A DNA stretch of 64,000 nt from CAVRTJ01 sp964507185 (GCA_964507185.1 CAZDOY010000013.1:1-64000); one strand, 5' to 3'. Counted from the stretch's first letter, positions 45,762 to 55,364 are shown. Numbers and translations are program-made. The notes: a model not told the origin generated them from the sequence alone.

Positions 45762-46702
45762 TCACGTCCTTCCCACAGGAGCGACGCGGGCCGAATGTCC
45801 ATGTTCCTCTTCGTCCATCGGGCCATTCGCCCGAGTTCGCCGCCGGGCGATAGGTCGAGAACCCAGTCGAGGTCGAGTTCGTCGAGCGTCTTCACCACGG
45901 CGACCCAGTCCGTGGGAGAAGCGAGGGAAGTCAGCATTTCGCGCTTCAGGGCTCGGCCACTCCTTACCAGGGCGCCGTCAACGGGAGAAATCAACTCGTA
46001 GGACGGCGTCGCCGCGGGGATCGTCGACCACCACCCATCGACTTCCCGCCTCGCCCGGTCCATGTACGGAGTGTGAAGGGGAATGTCCAGCGGCGCCTCC
46101 TGAACCGAGAGAGCAACCGCTTCCAGGCGTTCCGCGGCATCGGCCACCACGCGTTTCGGTCCCGTGAACACGATCTGCCTGGAATTATTGACGTTCGATA
46201 CGAATAACCCGTCCAGCCCCCAGCCCATGAACGCATCTTCGAGCTCATCCTTTGAAAGTCCCGTAGAGACCGCCACGCCGAAGTTCCCCTCGGGGAAATC
46301 GCGGGCGTTGAAGGCGTTCACCCGGCTCAACCAGCCCAGAGCAGTCTGAACCGTGATGGAGTGAGCAAAAACGGCGGCCGCATAGAAACCCAGCGAGTAT
46401 CCGCACACGACTGCGGGAGGTCCCAGGTCCTCCTTCGCGACCTCGGCACAGAGACAGCCGTAGAGCACCATGAGCGACGGTGCGGTGAATCGCTGAGAAA
46501 TCTCCTCTTTCGCGGCCGTTGTGACCCAGCGTTCGAACCGGCCTTCCGTCATGACGTTGAAGCCGCCCGCAATCCGCTTGAAGACGGGATGGCCGGCCAG
46601 GGGCAGGGCCATGCCCTCCCGTTCGAAAAGCTGTCCCGGCATCATGATGCCGTAGCGGTGCTCTCCAACCAAATTGACTCCCTCCGGGAACCATATTACC
46701 AT
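45758..46702 (-). CDS. orphan FabD-like acyltransferase
   Basis: 314 residues from ATG 46702. It has the malonyl-transferase layout with a nucleophile elbow CGYSLGFYAAAVFA (G-x-S-x-G), VSNVNNSRQIVFTG like the FabD small subdomain, then DIPLHTPYMD with the likely catalytic His, and SPTDWVAVVKTLDELD at the end. The N-terminal FPGQ motif of FabD is replaced by MMPGQLFEREGM. This is the second acyltransferase in the window (see fabD at 15176) and is not near any polyketide or ACP gene. It is coupled by ATGA to the exonuclease. Substrate unknown; possibly an unusual acyl group. Confidence 0.75.
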   Translation of the reverse strand: MVIWFPEGVNLVGEHRYGIMMPGQLFEREGMALPLAGHPVFKRIAGGFNVMTEGRFERWVTTAAKEEISQRFTAPSLMVLYGCLCAEVAKEDLGPPAVVCGYSLGFYAAAVFAHSITVQTALGWLSRVNAFNARDFPEGNFGVAVSTGLSKDELEDAFMGWGLDGLFVSNVNNSRQIVFTGPKRVVADAAERLEAVALSVQEAPLDIPLHTPYMDRARREVDGWWSTIPAATPSYELISPVDGALVRSGRALKREMLTSLASPTDWVAVVKTLDELDLDWVLDLSPGGELGRMARWTKRNMDIRPASLLWEGRE

Positions 46703-46724
46703 TTTCCCCTGGAGGCGCGGCACG

Positions 46725-47231
46725 ATGAAATATAGAAAAGAACTCGCGGGACTTCCTTTGCTGGACGGTTTAACGCAGGAGGAGTTCGACCTCGTCGCCG
46801 CCCGCTTTTCGGAAGAACAGTTCCCTGCCGGCACTTCCATCGTGGAACAGGGCTACGGCGGGTTCAAACTCTTCGTGCTCATGGAGGGGAGGATTCGCGT
46901 TTACAGGACCCTAAACGGTTCCAAGGTGCTGATCACGACCATGGAGAAGCCCGAGACCTTCGGGGAACTGAGCATCATCGACGGCGCCCCCACGTCGGCC
47001 ACCGTCGAAGCGGAATCCGATACCATCGCGCTGACCCTGAACAGGGACGACTTCTATGAAATACTTGAAAGCTCGACCGTGCTGGAGGCCAAAATATGGA
47101 AAAACCTCCTCCTCACGCTATGCAGCAGACTCAGATCCACGACCGACCAGGTCCAGGACTATTTTGCGATCAACAAGGCCCTTTGTGAAAATGAGAGCTT
47201 CCGAAGTTTCTATAAGCTTTTCTATTCCTGA
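46725..47231 (+). CDS. cyclic-nucleotide-binding domain protein upstream of PBP1A
   Basis: 168 residues from ATG 46725, with GGAGG nine bases before it. A cNMP-binding barrel occupies residues ~12-125: FPAGTSIVEQGYGG, MEGRIRVYR, EKPETFGELSIIDGAPTSATVEAES. The phosphate cassette FGELSIIDGAPTSATV has G, E and S/T but lacks the usual Arg of cAMP receptors, so ligand binding is doubtful. The C-terminal ~40 residues are helical; no HTH. The stop shares a base with the PBP start (TGATG), so the two proteins are made together. Confidence 0.85.
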   Translation: MKYRKELAGLPLLDGLTQEEFDLVAARFSEEQFPAGTSIVEQGYGGFKLFVLMEGRIRVYRTLNGSKVLITTMEKPETFGELSIIDGAPTSATVEAESDTIALTLNRDDFYEILESSTVLEAKIWKNLLLTLCSRLRSTTDQVQDYFAINKALCENESFRSFYKLFYS

Positions 47232-49759
47232 TGCCCAGGATTAAAGGGATTCGACTCACGGTTCTCTTCTTCACCGCGGGGATCGTGGTGGGTATCTCCT
47301 TCGGTCTGTTCCTCACTCGGAATATACCGGAAGTGGACAGTCTGCAGTTCACAACCCCCCATCTGATGACCAGGATCTACAGCAGGGACGGCCAGGTTCT
47401 GCAGGAATACGGCGCCGAAAAGCGCACCATGGTCCAATATGCGGACGTTTCCCCGAACTTCTTCCACGCGCTCATAGCCGTCGAAGACGCGGATTTTTAC
47501 CACCATCACGGCGTGTCCATAAAGGGCGCCCTGCGGGCGCTCGTCAAGGACCTCCTCCACCTCTCGGCCAGGCAGGGCGGCAGTACCCTGACGCAACAGC
47601 TCGCCCGCCAGTATTTTCTGACGCCCGAAAAGACCATATCCAGGAAGATCAAAGAGATGATCCTGGCGGTCAACATAGAGAGCCACTACACGAAGAGCCA
47701 GATCCTACAGATGTACGCCAACAAGGTCTGCTTCGGGAAGGGATACTACGGCATAGAGGCCAGCTCGCGCTACTACTTCGGGAAGCCGGCCAAGGACCTG
47801 ACCATCCCCGAGGCCGCAGTCCTCGCCGGCGTCATCCAGCGCCCGAGCTACTATTCGCCGAGCAACCACCCCGACCACGCCCTCGCGCGCAGAAACCTGG
47901 TCCTCAGCAGGATGTGGAAGACGGGCTACATTACCCGCAATCAATACGAAAAGTTCCGGAAGGAACCGCTAGGCCTCTACACGGGCTCGACGGAAGAGCA
48001 GGGTCTCGCCGCCTACGTCACAGAGCGTATCAGAATGTACCTCGAAGACAAGTACGGAGAGGAAGCCCTCTACCAGGGAGGGCTCCAGGTCTACACCACT
48101 ATAGACGCGCACCTGCAGGCGCTGGCGACGAAGGCGGTCCGCGACGGCCTGGACGCCTACAGCCGCCGGAGGCGCTACAAGGGGCCCGAGAGGGGCCCGA
48201 AGGCCCCCCGCGAGTACACGCGTGATGACTTTACCGCCGGCGAGCGTTACTGGGCCACGGTCCGGTCCGTCGGACGCGACCGCATCGAGGCGTCCATGGG
48301 CAAGGCCGACGTGACCCTGACGCCCAAAGACTGGGACTGGATCTCGAGACTGAACGTGGAGCGCACGTTCCGCCCCGGCGACAGGATCCTCCTGCTCGTC
48401 ACCCAGGTTTCTCCAACCCTCGAATGCCAGCTCGACCAGGAACCCCTTGCCCAGGCCGCTCTCGTGGCCATGGATCCGCATACTGGAGAAGTTCTTGCTC
48501 TGGTAGGCGGATACGATTTCGCGACCTCGATGTACAACCGCGCCGTCCAGGCAAGGAGGCAAACGGGGTCTGCGATCAAGCCGATCGTCTATGCCGCCGC
48601 CCTCTCGGCGGGTAAAACGCTCGCCAGCACGGTCGTCGACACCCCTACACTCTTCCTAACAGGCAGGGAGAACGCGGACAAAGTCTGCGACGAGGGCTAC
48701 ATCCCCAGGGATTTCGACAGGGAGTACTTCGGTCTCATCACCTACCGGACGGCGCTTGCGCACTCGATCAACATCGCGGCGGTCAAGGTTCTCAACGAGA
48801 CAGGCTATTCTAGGGTCATAAACCTCGCCCACCAGCTGCACATAACGAGCGATCTCCAGCCCTATCCGTCCATGGCCCTCGGGGCATTCGGCATCAGCCT
48901 GTGGGAACTCACGGGGGCGTATACGGCCTTCGACAACGGCGGCATCTACGTGGAGCCCCGCTACATGAACCGCATAGCCGACAGGAACGGCAAAACCCTC
49001 CAGCAGTTCCGCTCCGAATCCCGGCAGGTGCTGGATCCGCGCATCGCCTTCCTCATGACCCAGGCCATGGAGAGCGTCGTCAGGGAAGGCACCGCGGCCA
49101 GCGCCGCGGACCTGAAGGGGCACTTCGCAGGCAAAACGGGAACCACGGACAAGTACACCGATTCATGGTTTATGGGCTACAACCCGGCCATACTGTGCGG
49201 TGTGTGGGCGGGAAAGGACGACCACACGCCCCTCGGAAACCTCGAAACGGGAGCCCGCGTGGCCCTGCCCATCTGGAGGGAGTTCATGGAGCCCGCCACG
49301 GCGTCGACCCGGGATATGGACTGGCCGGAGCCGAAAGGCGTCACACAGGCCCTCATCGACGCCAAAACAGGCAAGCGCGCCGGCGTGGATTCTCCATGCA
49401 CCGACGTTAAACCCGAGTTCTTTATTGACGGGACGGAACCGTCGGCGTTCTGCTCTCAGGTGGACCATTTCCGGCTTCAACTCCCGCATTTCCTGCAGAC
49501 CTACCCCATCACCCCAGATCTCAGGCTGGTCATACCCGCAGCCGACCTGAACGCTTGGGCCGCGCAGTATCCCGGCGTCGTGAGCTGGCCGGGCGGCGAC
49601 CGGTTGATCGTATCCTGGGCCGGTAGTACATTTCCTGTGAAGGTGGAGATCGCACCGCCCCGCGAGGGCCCGGTGCCGCAGGCGGTCATGCCGGGTCTCC
49701 CCCATGAAGGAGATGTGGTCTGTGGCGCCCGCACGGTATACGTCAACGAAAAACGATAA
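47231..49759 (+). CDS. mrcA: class A penicillin-binding protein (PBP1A)
   Basis: 842 residues. N-terminal membrane anchor (residues ~7-27). GT51 glycosyltransferase domain with EDADFYHHHGVS, RQGGSTLTQQLAR and the family's KSQILQMYANK. An OB-like insert is followed by the transpeptidase domain: Ser447-Ala-Ile-Lys450 (SxxK), SIN in ALAHSINIAAV and Lys635-Thr-Gly. Polymerises and cross-links peptidoglycan in the periplasm. The C-terminal ~110 residues, after the KTG domain, include VDHFRL and resemble a small FN3-like tail. Start fused to the preceding cNMP gene by TGATG. Confidence 0.96.
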   Translation: MPRIKGIRLTVLFFTAGIVVGISFGLFLTRNIPEVDSLQFTTPHLMTRIYSRDGQVLQEYGAEKRTMVQYADVSPNFFHALIAVEDADFYHHHGVSIKGALRALVKDLLHLSARQGGSTLTQQLARQYFLTPEKTISRKIKEMILAVNIESHYTKSQILQMYANKVCFGKGYYGIEASSRYYFGKPAKDLTIPEAAVLAGVIQRPSYYSPSNHPDHALARRNLVLSRMWKTGYITRNQYEKFRKEPLGLYTGSTEEQGLAAYVTERIRMYLEDKYGEEALYQGGLQVYTTIDAHLQALATKAVRDGLDAYSRRRRYKGPERGPKAPREYTRDDFTAGERYWATVRSVGRDRIEASMGKADVTLTPKDWDWISRLNVERTFRPGDRILLLVTQVSPTLECQLDQEPLAQAALVAMDPHTGEVLALVGGYDFATSMYNRAVQARRQTGSAIKPIVYAAALSAGKTLASTVVDTPTLFLTGRENADKVCDEGYIPRDFDREYFGLITYRTALAHSINIAAVKVLNETGYSRVINLAHQLHITSDLQPYPSMALGAFGISLWELTGAYTAFDNGGIYVEPRYMNRIADRNGKTLQQFRSESRQVLDPRIAFLMTQAMESVVREGTAASAADLKGHFAGKTGTTDKYTDSWFMGYNPAILCGVWAGKDDHTPLGNLETGARVALPIWREFMEPATASTRDMDWPEPKGVTQALIDAKTGKRAGVDSPCTDVKPEFFIDGTEPSAFCSQVDHFRLQLPHFLQTYPITPDLRLVIPAADLNAWAAQYPGVVSWPGGDRLIVSWAGSTFPVKVEIAPPREGPVPQAVMPGLPHEGDVVCGARTVYVNEKR

Positions 49760-50777
49760 CACGCTGTCCGATGCTGTCCTGTGGCACTCCGTCGAAGACG
49801 ACAAGGTAGTCTGCGACCTGTGCGCGCACAGGTGCACCATCCTGCCCGGGAAGGCGGGCATATGCAAGGTCCGGCTGAATGACGGCGGCATTCTGAAGAC
49901 TTGCGTGCACAACCTTCTCATCGCGGCACACTCCGACCCGATCGAAAAGAAGCCTCTCTTCCATTTCCTGCCCGGCACCATCTCCTTTTCCATCGCCACC
50001 GTCGGGTGCAACTTCCGTTGCCGCTTCTGCCAGAACTGGCAGATCAGCCAGCACGCCAGGGAACATGAAGGCGTCTCTGGCGATCGGACCGCCCCGGAGC
50101 TTGTCGTCAAGGCGGCCCTGGAATCGGGCGCCGCCTCGATTTCGTACACGTACACCGAACCGACGATCTTCTTTGAAACATGCGAGGCGGTGGGCCTCCT
50201 GGCCCGGCAGGCCGGCATGAAGAACGTCTTCGTTTCCAACGGATACTTGACCCCGGAAGCCGTCGAACGGGCCCGTCCCTTCCTCGACGGCGTCAACGTC
50301 GATCTCAAGGGCTTCGACGACGGACGCTACAGGCGCGTCTGTGGAGCAACGCTGAACGGGGTCCTGACGGGCATTGACGCCATCCTGAAGGCGGGCATCT
50401 GGCTGGAGGTCACGACGCTCGTCGTTCCGGGCGTAAACGACTCGGATGCAGAACTCACGGCCATCGCCCGGCACATAGCCGGCCTGAAGCGGTCCATCCC
50501 CTGGCACATCAGCAGGTTCCACCCCGACTACAAGATGGACGACGGTGCCCCGACCTCAATCGAGACTCTCGTGCGCGCAGCGGAGATCGGCCGCGCCGAA
50601 GGCCTCGAATTCGTTTATCTGGGAAACGTCCCCGGACACGATACCGAAAACACATACTGCCCGAAATGTGCGACAATGATCTTCGAGCGTTACGGCTTCA
50701 GGCTCACAAGGCACGAACTGGACGTGGACCGTTGCCCGAACTGCCGAACGCCGATACCGGGCGTGTTTACAACCTGA
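49722..50777 (+). CDS. amrS: radical SAM protein of the AmmeMemoRadiSam (AmrS) type
   Basis: 351 residues when GTG 49722 is used; it has AAGGAG nine bases upstream. ATG 49704 would add six residues. The N-terminus has CDLCAHRC (a Cys cluster) and CKVR, then the radical SAM site CNFRCRFCQNW (CxxxCxxC) near residue 100, and a C-terminal rubredoxin-like pair of CxxC motifs (CPKCA, CPNCR). The family resembles pyruvate-formate-lyase activases and generates a radical on an unknown partner; it is normally grouped with AMMECR1 and Memo proteins, neither of which is in this window. Overlaps the end of PBP1A by 38 bases. Confidence 0.9.
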   Translation: MAPARYTSTKNDNTLSDAVLWHSVEDDKVVCDLCAHRCTILPGKAGICKVRLNDGGILKTCVHNLLIAAHSDPIEKKPLFHFLPGTISFSIATVGCNFRCRFCQNWQISQHAREHEGVSGDRTAPELVVKAALESGAASISYTYTEPTIFFETCEAVGLLARQAGMKNVFVSNGYLTPEAVERARPFLDGVNVDLKGFDDGRYRRVCGATLNGVLTGIDAILKAGIWLEVTTLVVPGVNDSDAELTAIARHIAGLKRSIPWHISRFHPDYKMDDGAPTSIETLVRAAEIGRAEGLEFVYLGNVPGHDTENTYCPKCATMIFERYGFRLTRHELDVDRCPNCRTPIPGVFTT

Positions 50778-50790
50778 AGGAGAAAACAGC

Positions 50791-51207
50791 ATGGCTTTTT
50801 CCGCAAACAGGCAAGAAGGCGATCCGCTCTCGGACATCAACGTCACGCCCCTCGTGGACGTGATGCTCGTTTTGCTTGTTATCTTCATGATCACGACGCC
50901 GCTCTTCGAGCGAGGTATCGACGTGAACCTGCCACAGACGGTGACCACCAACATCAGCGGCGCCGAACGGGTTATCCTGACCATCCCGAAGGACAAGAAT
51001 TACGTCTATTTCAACAGCCAGCCGGTCAACCGCAAGCTCATGAAGAACTACCTCCGGCAGATATTTAAGAACCGGCCGGACAAGACCGTGTACCTCTTCG
51101 CGGACAAAAACGTCCCGTACGGAGAGGTCCTCGGCGTAATGGACGAGGTCAAGCAGGCGGGCATAGATACCGTCGGACTTGCCACGGAACCACCGGCGAA
51201 ACAATAG
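50791..51207 (+). CDS. ExbD/TolR-family biopolymer transport protein
   Basis: 138 residues. A short cytoplasmic head, one membrane helix (residues ~18-38, NVTPLVDVMLVLLVIFMITT) with the proton-relay Asp23, and a periplasmic domain with VTIPKDK-like beta strands and YGEVLGVMDEVKQAGI at the end. It should work with ExbB/TolQ as a proton-driven stator and power TonB/TolA. ExbB/TolQ is not in the window, although the next-but-one gene is TonB-like. AAGGAGAA ribosome site. 13 bases after amrS. Confidence 0.93.
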   Translation: MAFSANRQEGDPLSDINVTPLVDVMLVLLVIFMITTPLFERGIDVNLPQTVTTNISGAERVILTIPKDKNYVYFNSQPVNRKLMKNYLRQIFKNRPDKTVYLFADKNVPYGEVLGVMDEVKQAGIDTVGLATEPPAKQ

Positions 51208-51348
51208 CCTGCGCGTTTTCGCAGGCGGGGGGATCGACTCGGCACCGCGCCCCTCACCTCTGGTGACGGCTTTGGAGGATCGAAAGCCGACTGCTTCAGG
51301 GGCCAGTCGGCCCCGCGAGAACGGCAACCATAGCGAGGCGCACGTGCC

Positions 51349-52059
51349 ATGACTTTGCATATGCACCCCCTTCAAGCCAAACCGGACAACTTCCTGCCCG
51401 TGGCCCTGATCGTTTCGGTGGTCCTCCACCTTGCCGGATTTGCCCTCATCGTCATGCATCCCGCATTGAGCCAAGGTCCCATCTTCAAAGAACCGATGAA
51501 GGTCAAACTCATCGACCTCCCCGCCGGGCGGGGTGGAGTCACCGAAGGCAGACCGGGCAGAACGGCGCGCGAAGCGCCGCCCAAGCTCGTCCAGCCTCCG
51601 CCTCAAAAAAAACCGAAAACGACCCTGCCGGGCAAGGTCACCCCCCCGCCAAAGGAAGGTCCCTCTCCCGTGAAGACGGACCACGCCGGCAAGGCGGCCG
51701 GCCTTGGACACGCTGGAGCCGCGGGTCTCGGCGGAAAAGGGAACGGCGTCATCCTTGACGAGCCGTCCTTTCAGTACGCCTGGTATAAGGCACGCCTCGA
51801 GGACCTGCTTAAATCTAACTGGAAAAAGCCAGTTCTTAACAACTCGAAAACCGTAAGCGCGTCCGTGCACTTCACGATCAGCTCAACCGGCGCCGCGCTC
51901 AACGTCACCCTCGTGAATTCCTCCGGCATCGGATCCTTCGATCAGTCCGTCCTGCGAGCGGTCTACAACTCGTCTCCCTTCCCCAGGTTCCCGCCCCAGT
52001 ACAAATCGCCCGACCTCGGCGTCATGTACACCTTCGAACTCCTCCCGGAGAAGAAGTGA
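51349..52059 (+). CDS. TonB-like energy transducer
   Basis: 236 residues. One membrane segment at ~17-36 with the Ser-His pair of TonB proteins (S23-V-V-L-H27). A Pro/Lys-rich periplasmic spacer follows at ~65-125, then a C-terminal TonB-type domain (~137-236, with KSNWKKPV, ASVHFTISSTGAALNVTLVNSSG and FPRFPPQY). The S-x-x-x-H motif fits energising by ExbB/ExbD-type complexes. Lies 141 bases after the ExbD gene, with a short hairpin in between. A TolA role is also possible. Confidence 0.87.
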   Translation: MTLHMHPLQAKPDNFLPVALIVSVVLHLAGFALIVMHPALSQGPIFKEPMKVKLIDLPAGRGGVTEGRPGRTAREAPPKLVQPPPQKKPKTTLPGKVTPPPKEGPSPVKTDHAGKAAGLGHAGAAGLGGKGNGVILDEPSFQYAWYKARLEDLLKSNWKKPVLNNSKTVSASVHFTISSTGAALNVTLVNSSGIGSFDQSVLRAVYNSSPFPRFPPQYKSPDLGVMYTFELLPEKK

Positions 52060-52132
52060 CTGTGCGCCCGGCGGCACGGTGATCGAGTCGCGGCCGACCC
52101 TTCGAAGGCCTCCCATCTGCCGCAGTTAAATC

Positions 52133-52171
52133 CGCATTCCCAAATCCCAATTCCCAATTTTCAAATTTCCC
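52133..52171. repeat. intergenic AT/G-rich repeat, copy 1
   Basis: The - strand reads TTGGGAATTGGGATTT within a run of TTGGGAA/GGGATTT-like units. The same 16 bases occur on the + strand at 57252-57267. Both copies lie between genes. Confidence 0.6.
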
Positions 52172-52223
52172 CCCTTACTCCCCCGGATTGCGTCCAGCAG
52201 CCCTTCTCGGCTATCATTTCGCC

Positions 52224-53711
52224 ATGCCTTCTATCAAGAGGCTCTTTCGGACAAAGAACCTGGACCGCATCATGGAGGAAGCCGAAAAGGCGCCCGACAA
52301 GCTCAAGCGGGTCCTGGGCCCGGTCGACCTCATGGTTCTCGGCGTCGGCGCAATCATAGGCGCGGGCATATTCGCGCTCGTCGGGACGGCCGCCGCGGGC
52401 GACGCCAGCCGCCTCGGGGCGGGACCCGCCCTGGTGCTGTCCTTCCTCCTGACAGGGATAGCCTGCGCGTTCTGCGGCCTCTGCTACGCCGAGTTCGCGA
52501 GCATGGTGCCCATCTCGGGAAGCGCCTATACGTACGCCTATGCAACGCTCGGCGAACTCATCGCGTGGATCATCGGCTGGGACCTCATTCTTGAGTACGC
52601 GGTGGGCAACGTGGCCGTGGCCGTTTCCTGGTCCGGCTATTTCAGGCAACTCCTTCTGGGATTCGGCATCGACCTTCCCAGGTGGATCTGCACCGATCTC
52701 AGAACAGCCCTGCACACGCCCTCCATTCTTCATTCGGCCCCCCACGTCTTCGGCATCCCCATCATCTTCAACCTGCCCGCCTTCGGCATCGTGGCCGCCA
52801 TCACGGTCCTCCTCGTGGTGGGCATCAAGGAGAGTGCGCACTTCACCGCCATCATGGTGGGCATAAAGCTACTCGTCCTGGGCTTCTTCGTCTTCGTGGG
52901 GCTCCACTACGTGAAACCGGCCAACTGGCATCCCTTCGCCCCGAACGGCTGGGCCGGCATCCAGGCGGGAGCCGCCATCATCTTCTTTGCCTACATCGGC
53001 TTCGACGCCGTCTCGACGGCGGCGGAAGAATGCCGCAAGCCGTCCCGCGACATGCCCATAGGCATCCTGGGCTCGCTCGCCATCTGCACGGTCATCTACA
53101 TCGTCGTGGCGGCCGTCCTGACGGGCATGGTCCCATGGAATCACCTCAACACGGCCGAGCCCCTTTCCGTGGCCATGCGCGTCGTCAACATGAACTGGGC
53201 CGCAGGCATCGTGGCCTTCGGCTCGGTCGTGGCCCACACGGCTGTTCTCCTGGTGTTTCAGCTCGGTCAGCCGAGGATCTTCTTCTCCATGGCCCGCGAC
53301 GGACTGCTTCCCCGCTCCTTCGCCAAGGTCCATCCGCGTTTTAAAACGCCCTACGTCACGACCATTCTCACGGGACTGTTCGTCGCGTTCGCCTCGGCCA
53401 TCGCGAGCCTTGACGAGATGGCGGACCTCTGCAACATCGGTACGCTCACGGCGTTCATCCTGGTCTGCGCCGGCGTCATCGTGCTCCACTACAGGGAGCC
53501 CCTGAGGCCGCGACCCTTCAAGACGCCTTTCGTTCCCGTTCTGCCGGCGCTGGGCATCATCGCGTGTCTCTACCTCATGACGGGATTGCCATGGGAGGCG
53601 TGGGTCCGGTTCGGCATATGGCTTCTCGTGGGATTGGCCATCTACCGCGCCTACGGCTACGCCCGGAGCCGCCTGAACCGCTACGAGCGCGAACCGCTGG
53701 ACGCCCGTTGA
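52224..53711 (+). CDS. APC-family amino acid permease, cationic-amino-acid-transporter type
   Basis: 495 residues with about 12 membrane segments. Conserved APC motifs: LMVLGVGAIIGAGIFALVG (TM1), FLLTGIACAFCGLCYAEFA, and FFAYIGFDAVSTAAEECR.P.RDMP (TM6-loop), typical of the CAT/YfnA group. N-terminal KAPDKLKRVLGPVD matches the usual LFR/K..L.R.LG. start. Likely imports a basic or neutral amino acid; substrate not resolvable. ATG 52224 lacks a good ribosome site; an in-frame TTG 12 codons upstream exists. Converges with the MFS gene at 11 bases. Confidence 0.9.
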   Translation: MPSIKRLFRTKNLDRIMEEAEKAPDKLKRVLGPVDLMVLGVGAIIGAGIFALVGTAAAGDASRLGAGPALVLSFLLTGIACAFCGLCYAEFASMVPISGSAYTYAYATLGELIAWIIGWDLILEYAVGNVAVAVSWSGYFRQLLLGFGIDLPRWICTDLRTALHTPSILHSAPHVFGIPIIFNLPAFGIVAAITVLLVVGIKESAHFTAIMVGIKLLVLGFFVFVGLHYVKPANWHPFAPNGWAGIQAGAAIIFFAYIGFDAVSTAAEECRKPSRDMPIGILGSLAICTVIYIVVAAVLTGMVPWNHLNTAEPLSVAMRVVNMNWAAGIVAFGSVVAHTAVLLVFQLGQPRIFFSMARDGLLPRSFAKVHPRFKTPYVTTILTGLFVAFASAIASLDEMADLCNIGTLTAFILVCAGVIVLHYREPLRPRPFKTPFVPVLPALGIIACLYLMTGLPWEAWVRFGIWLLVGLAIYRAYGYARSRLNRYEREPLDAR

Positions 53712-53722
53712 CCCTACTCGAT

Positions 53723-55153
53723 TCACCGTCCCGCCGCACGACCTCCGGGAAGACGTCCGGTCCTTACCAGCGAGGACAGCGCAGCCAGCACGGCGGCAGC
53801 GGCCCCGGCGCTGAAGGATGCCCGGAGTCCATCAAGGAAGGCCCGGGCGTCCGCTCCCGTGAGCCTGTCCATCTGGAGCACGGCGCGCGGCGTCACGGCG
53901 TATAGGACAGCGCCCCCCAGCGCTATGCCCAGAACCATGCCCACGTTCCTGACGGTGGCGACCAGGCTCGAGGCGATCCCCAGGTGCTCGACGGGCGCGT
54001 TGCCCATGACTGCGCTGTTGTTGGGCGACTGGAAGATCCCGGCGCCCACGCCGAAGAGCGCAAGCCTCCATCCCACGTGCCACGGCTGGGCCGACGCGGG
54101 AAGAGCGGCCATCATGAAGAGGGCTAGCGCGGAAATGGAGGCGCCCACGAAGGCGGGAAGGCTCGTCCCCACCCTGTCCGAAATAGCCCCCGAGAACGGC
54201 GCGACGCACAAGACCGCCAGCGGAAAGGCCGTCATGACCACACCGACTTCGCTCGGCCCTTCGTGCAACACCCGCTGGAGATAGAAGGGCACGAGGAAGA
54301 CGACCACGAACTGCGCGATGAAATTGAGCAGGGACGCGAGGCACGCAAAGCTGAAGGTACGGCTCCTGAAAATCCGAAAATCCAGCATGGGAAGGCGCGC
54401 GCGCCGCTCCTCCAGGACGAAAAGCGTACCGGCCAGCACGGCGGCGGCGAACATGGCCGCAACCAGACGGGTCGCCCCGTCCGACTGGAGGCGATTCACG
54501 AACAGGAGGGCCGAAAAAAGAGCCACGAATCCCAGGGCCGACCCCCGCAGGTCCATCTTTCCCGGGCGGCCCTCGACGCCGGGCAGCACCTTCCAGGACC
54601 ACGCGAACGCGAGGAGGCCTATCGGCACGTTGATGAGAAATGCCGAACGCCACCCCAGCCAGGCGGCCATGAAGCCGCCGAGCGACGGTCCGACGGCCAG
54701 CCCCACCGAGATGCTGATCGCGTAGATCCCCAGCGCCTTCCCCCGCTCCCGCGCAGGGAATGCGACCGTAATGAGCGCAAACGGCATGGCCATCATCATG
54801 GCCGCGGCGAAGCCCTGCACCGCCCTGAACAGGATGAGCATGTGGATTGTCGGCGACAGAGCGCACAGCGCGGAGGACGCCACGAAGCACACGAGCCCGG
54901 CGGCGAACACCTTCTTGTACCCGAGGATGTCCCCGAGCCTGCCGTAGGTCAGCAGGAGGCTGCTGATGGTCAGGAGGTAGATCATGGGGACCCACTGGGC
55001 CGTCGAGAAACTGGCGCCGAACGATTCTGTAATGGTCGGGAGAATCACGTTGACGATGCTGCCGTCTATGGGCCCGAGGATGCTCCCGGACATAACCGCA
55101 GCCAGCACCAGGTAGCGCCTGCCATAGCCTTCGGTCCCGCGGCTCTCCGTCAT
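53723..55153 (-). CDS. MFS multidrug exporter, DHA2 (EmrB/QacA) type
   Basis: 476 residues from ATG 55153, preceded by GAGGGGG. Motif SILGPIDGSIVNVILPTI in TM1 is the DHA2 signature (D in TM1), and GRLGDILGYKKVF the MFS loop 2-3 motif; about 14 membrane segments. Uses the proton gradient to export drugs or metabolites. Stands alone between two convergent/divergent permease genes; no adaptor (EmrA) gene is adjacent, so it may function singly. Confidence 0.9.
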   Translation of the reverse strand: MTESRGTEGYGRRYLVLAAVMSGSILGPIDGSIVNVILPTITESFGASFSTAQWVPMIYLLTISSLLLTYGRLGDILGYKKVFAAGLVCFVASSALCALSPTIHMLILFRAVQGFAAAMMMAMPFALITVAFPARERGKALGIYAISISVGLAVGPSLGGFMAAWLGWRSAFLINVPIGLLAFAWSWKVLPGVEGRPGKMDLRGSALGFVALFSALLFVNRLQSDGATRLVAAMFAAAVLAGTLFVLEERRARLPMLDFRIFRSRTFSFACLASLLNFIAQFVVVFLVPFYLQRVLHEGPSEVGVVMTAFPLAVLCVAPFSGAISDRVGTSLPAFVGASISALALFMMAALPASAQPWHVGWRLALFGVGAGIFQSPNNSAVMGNAPVEHLGIASSLVATVRNVGMVLGIALGGAVLYAVTPRAVLQMDRLTGADARAFLDGLRASFSAGAAAAVLAALSSLVRTGRLPGGRAAGR

Positions 55154-55364
55154 AACCCCCTCGCTTGCGCGCACCGTCTCCGAACTATGCTCTCAGTATA
55201 GGCCTCCCCGGACGGCCGCACCACGCAGGATCCGGCCACGACGCAGGCAAAGGACGCACAGTCCGTCGCCGGCCCGCATTGAAATACCGAAACGAAACCG
55301 GTACACTCAGTCCCATAAACGGCAGCAGAGTTCGGACTGGGACAGAGGCAGCGGGGATCGAACG

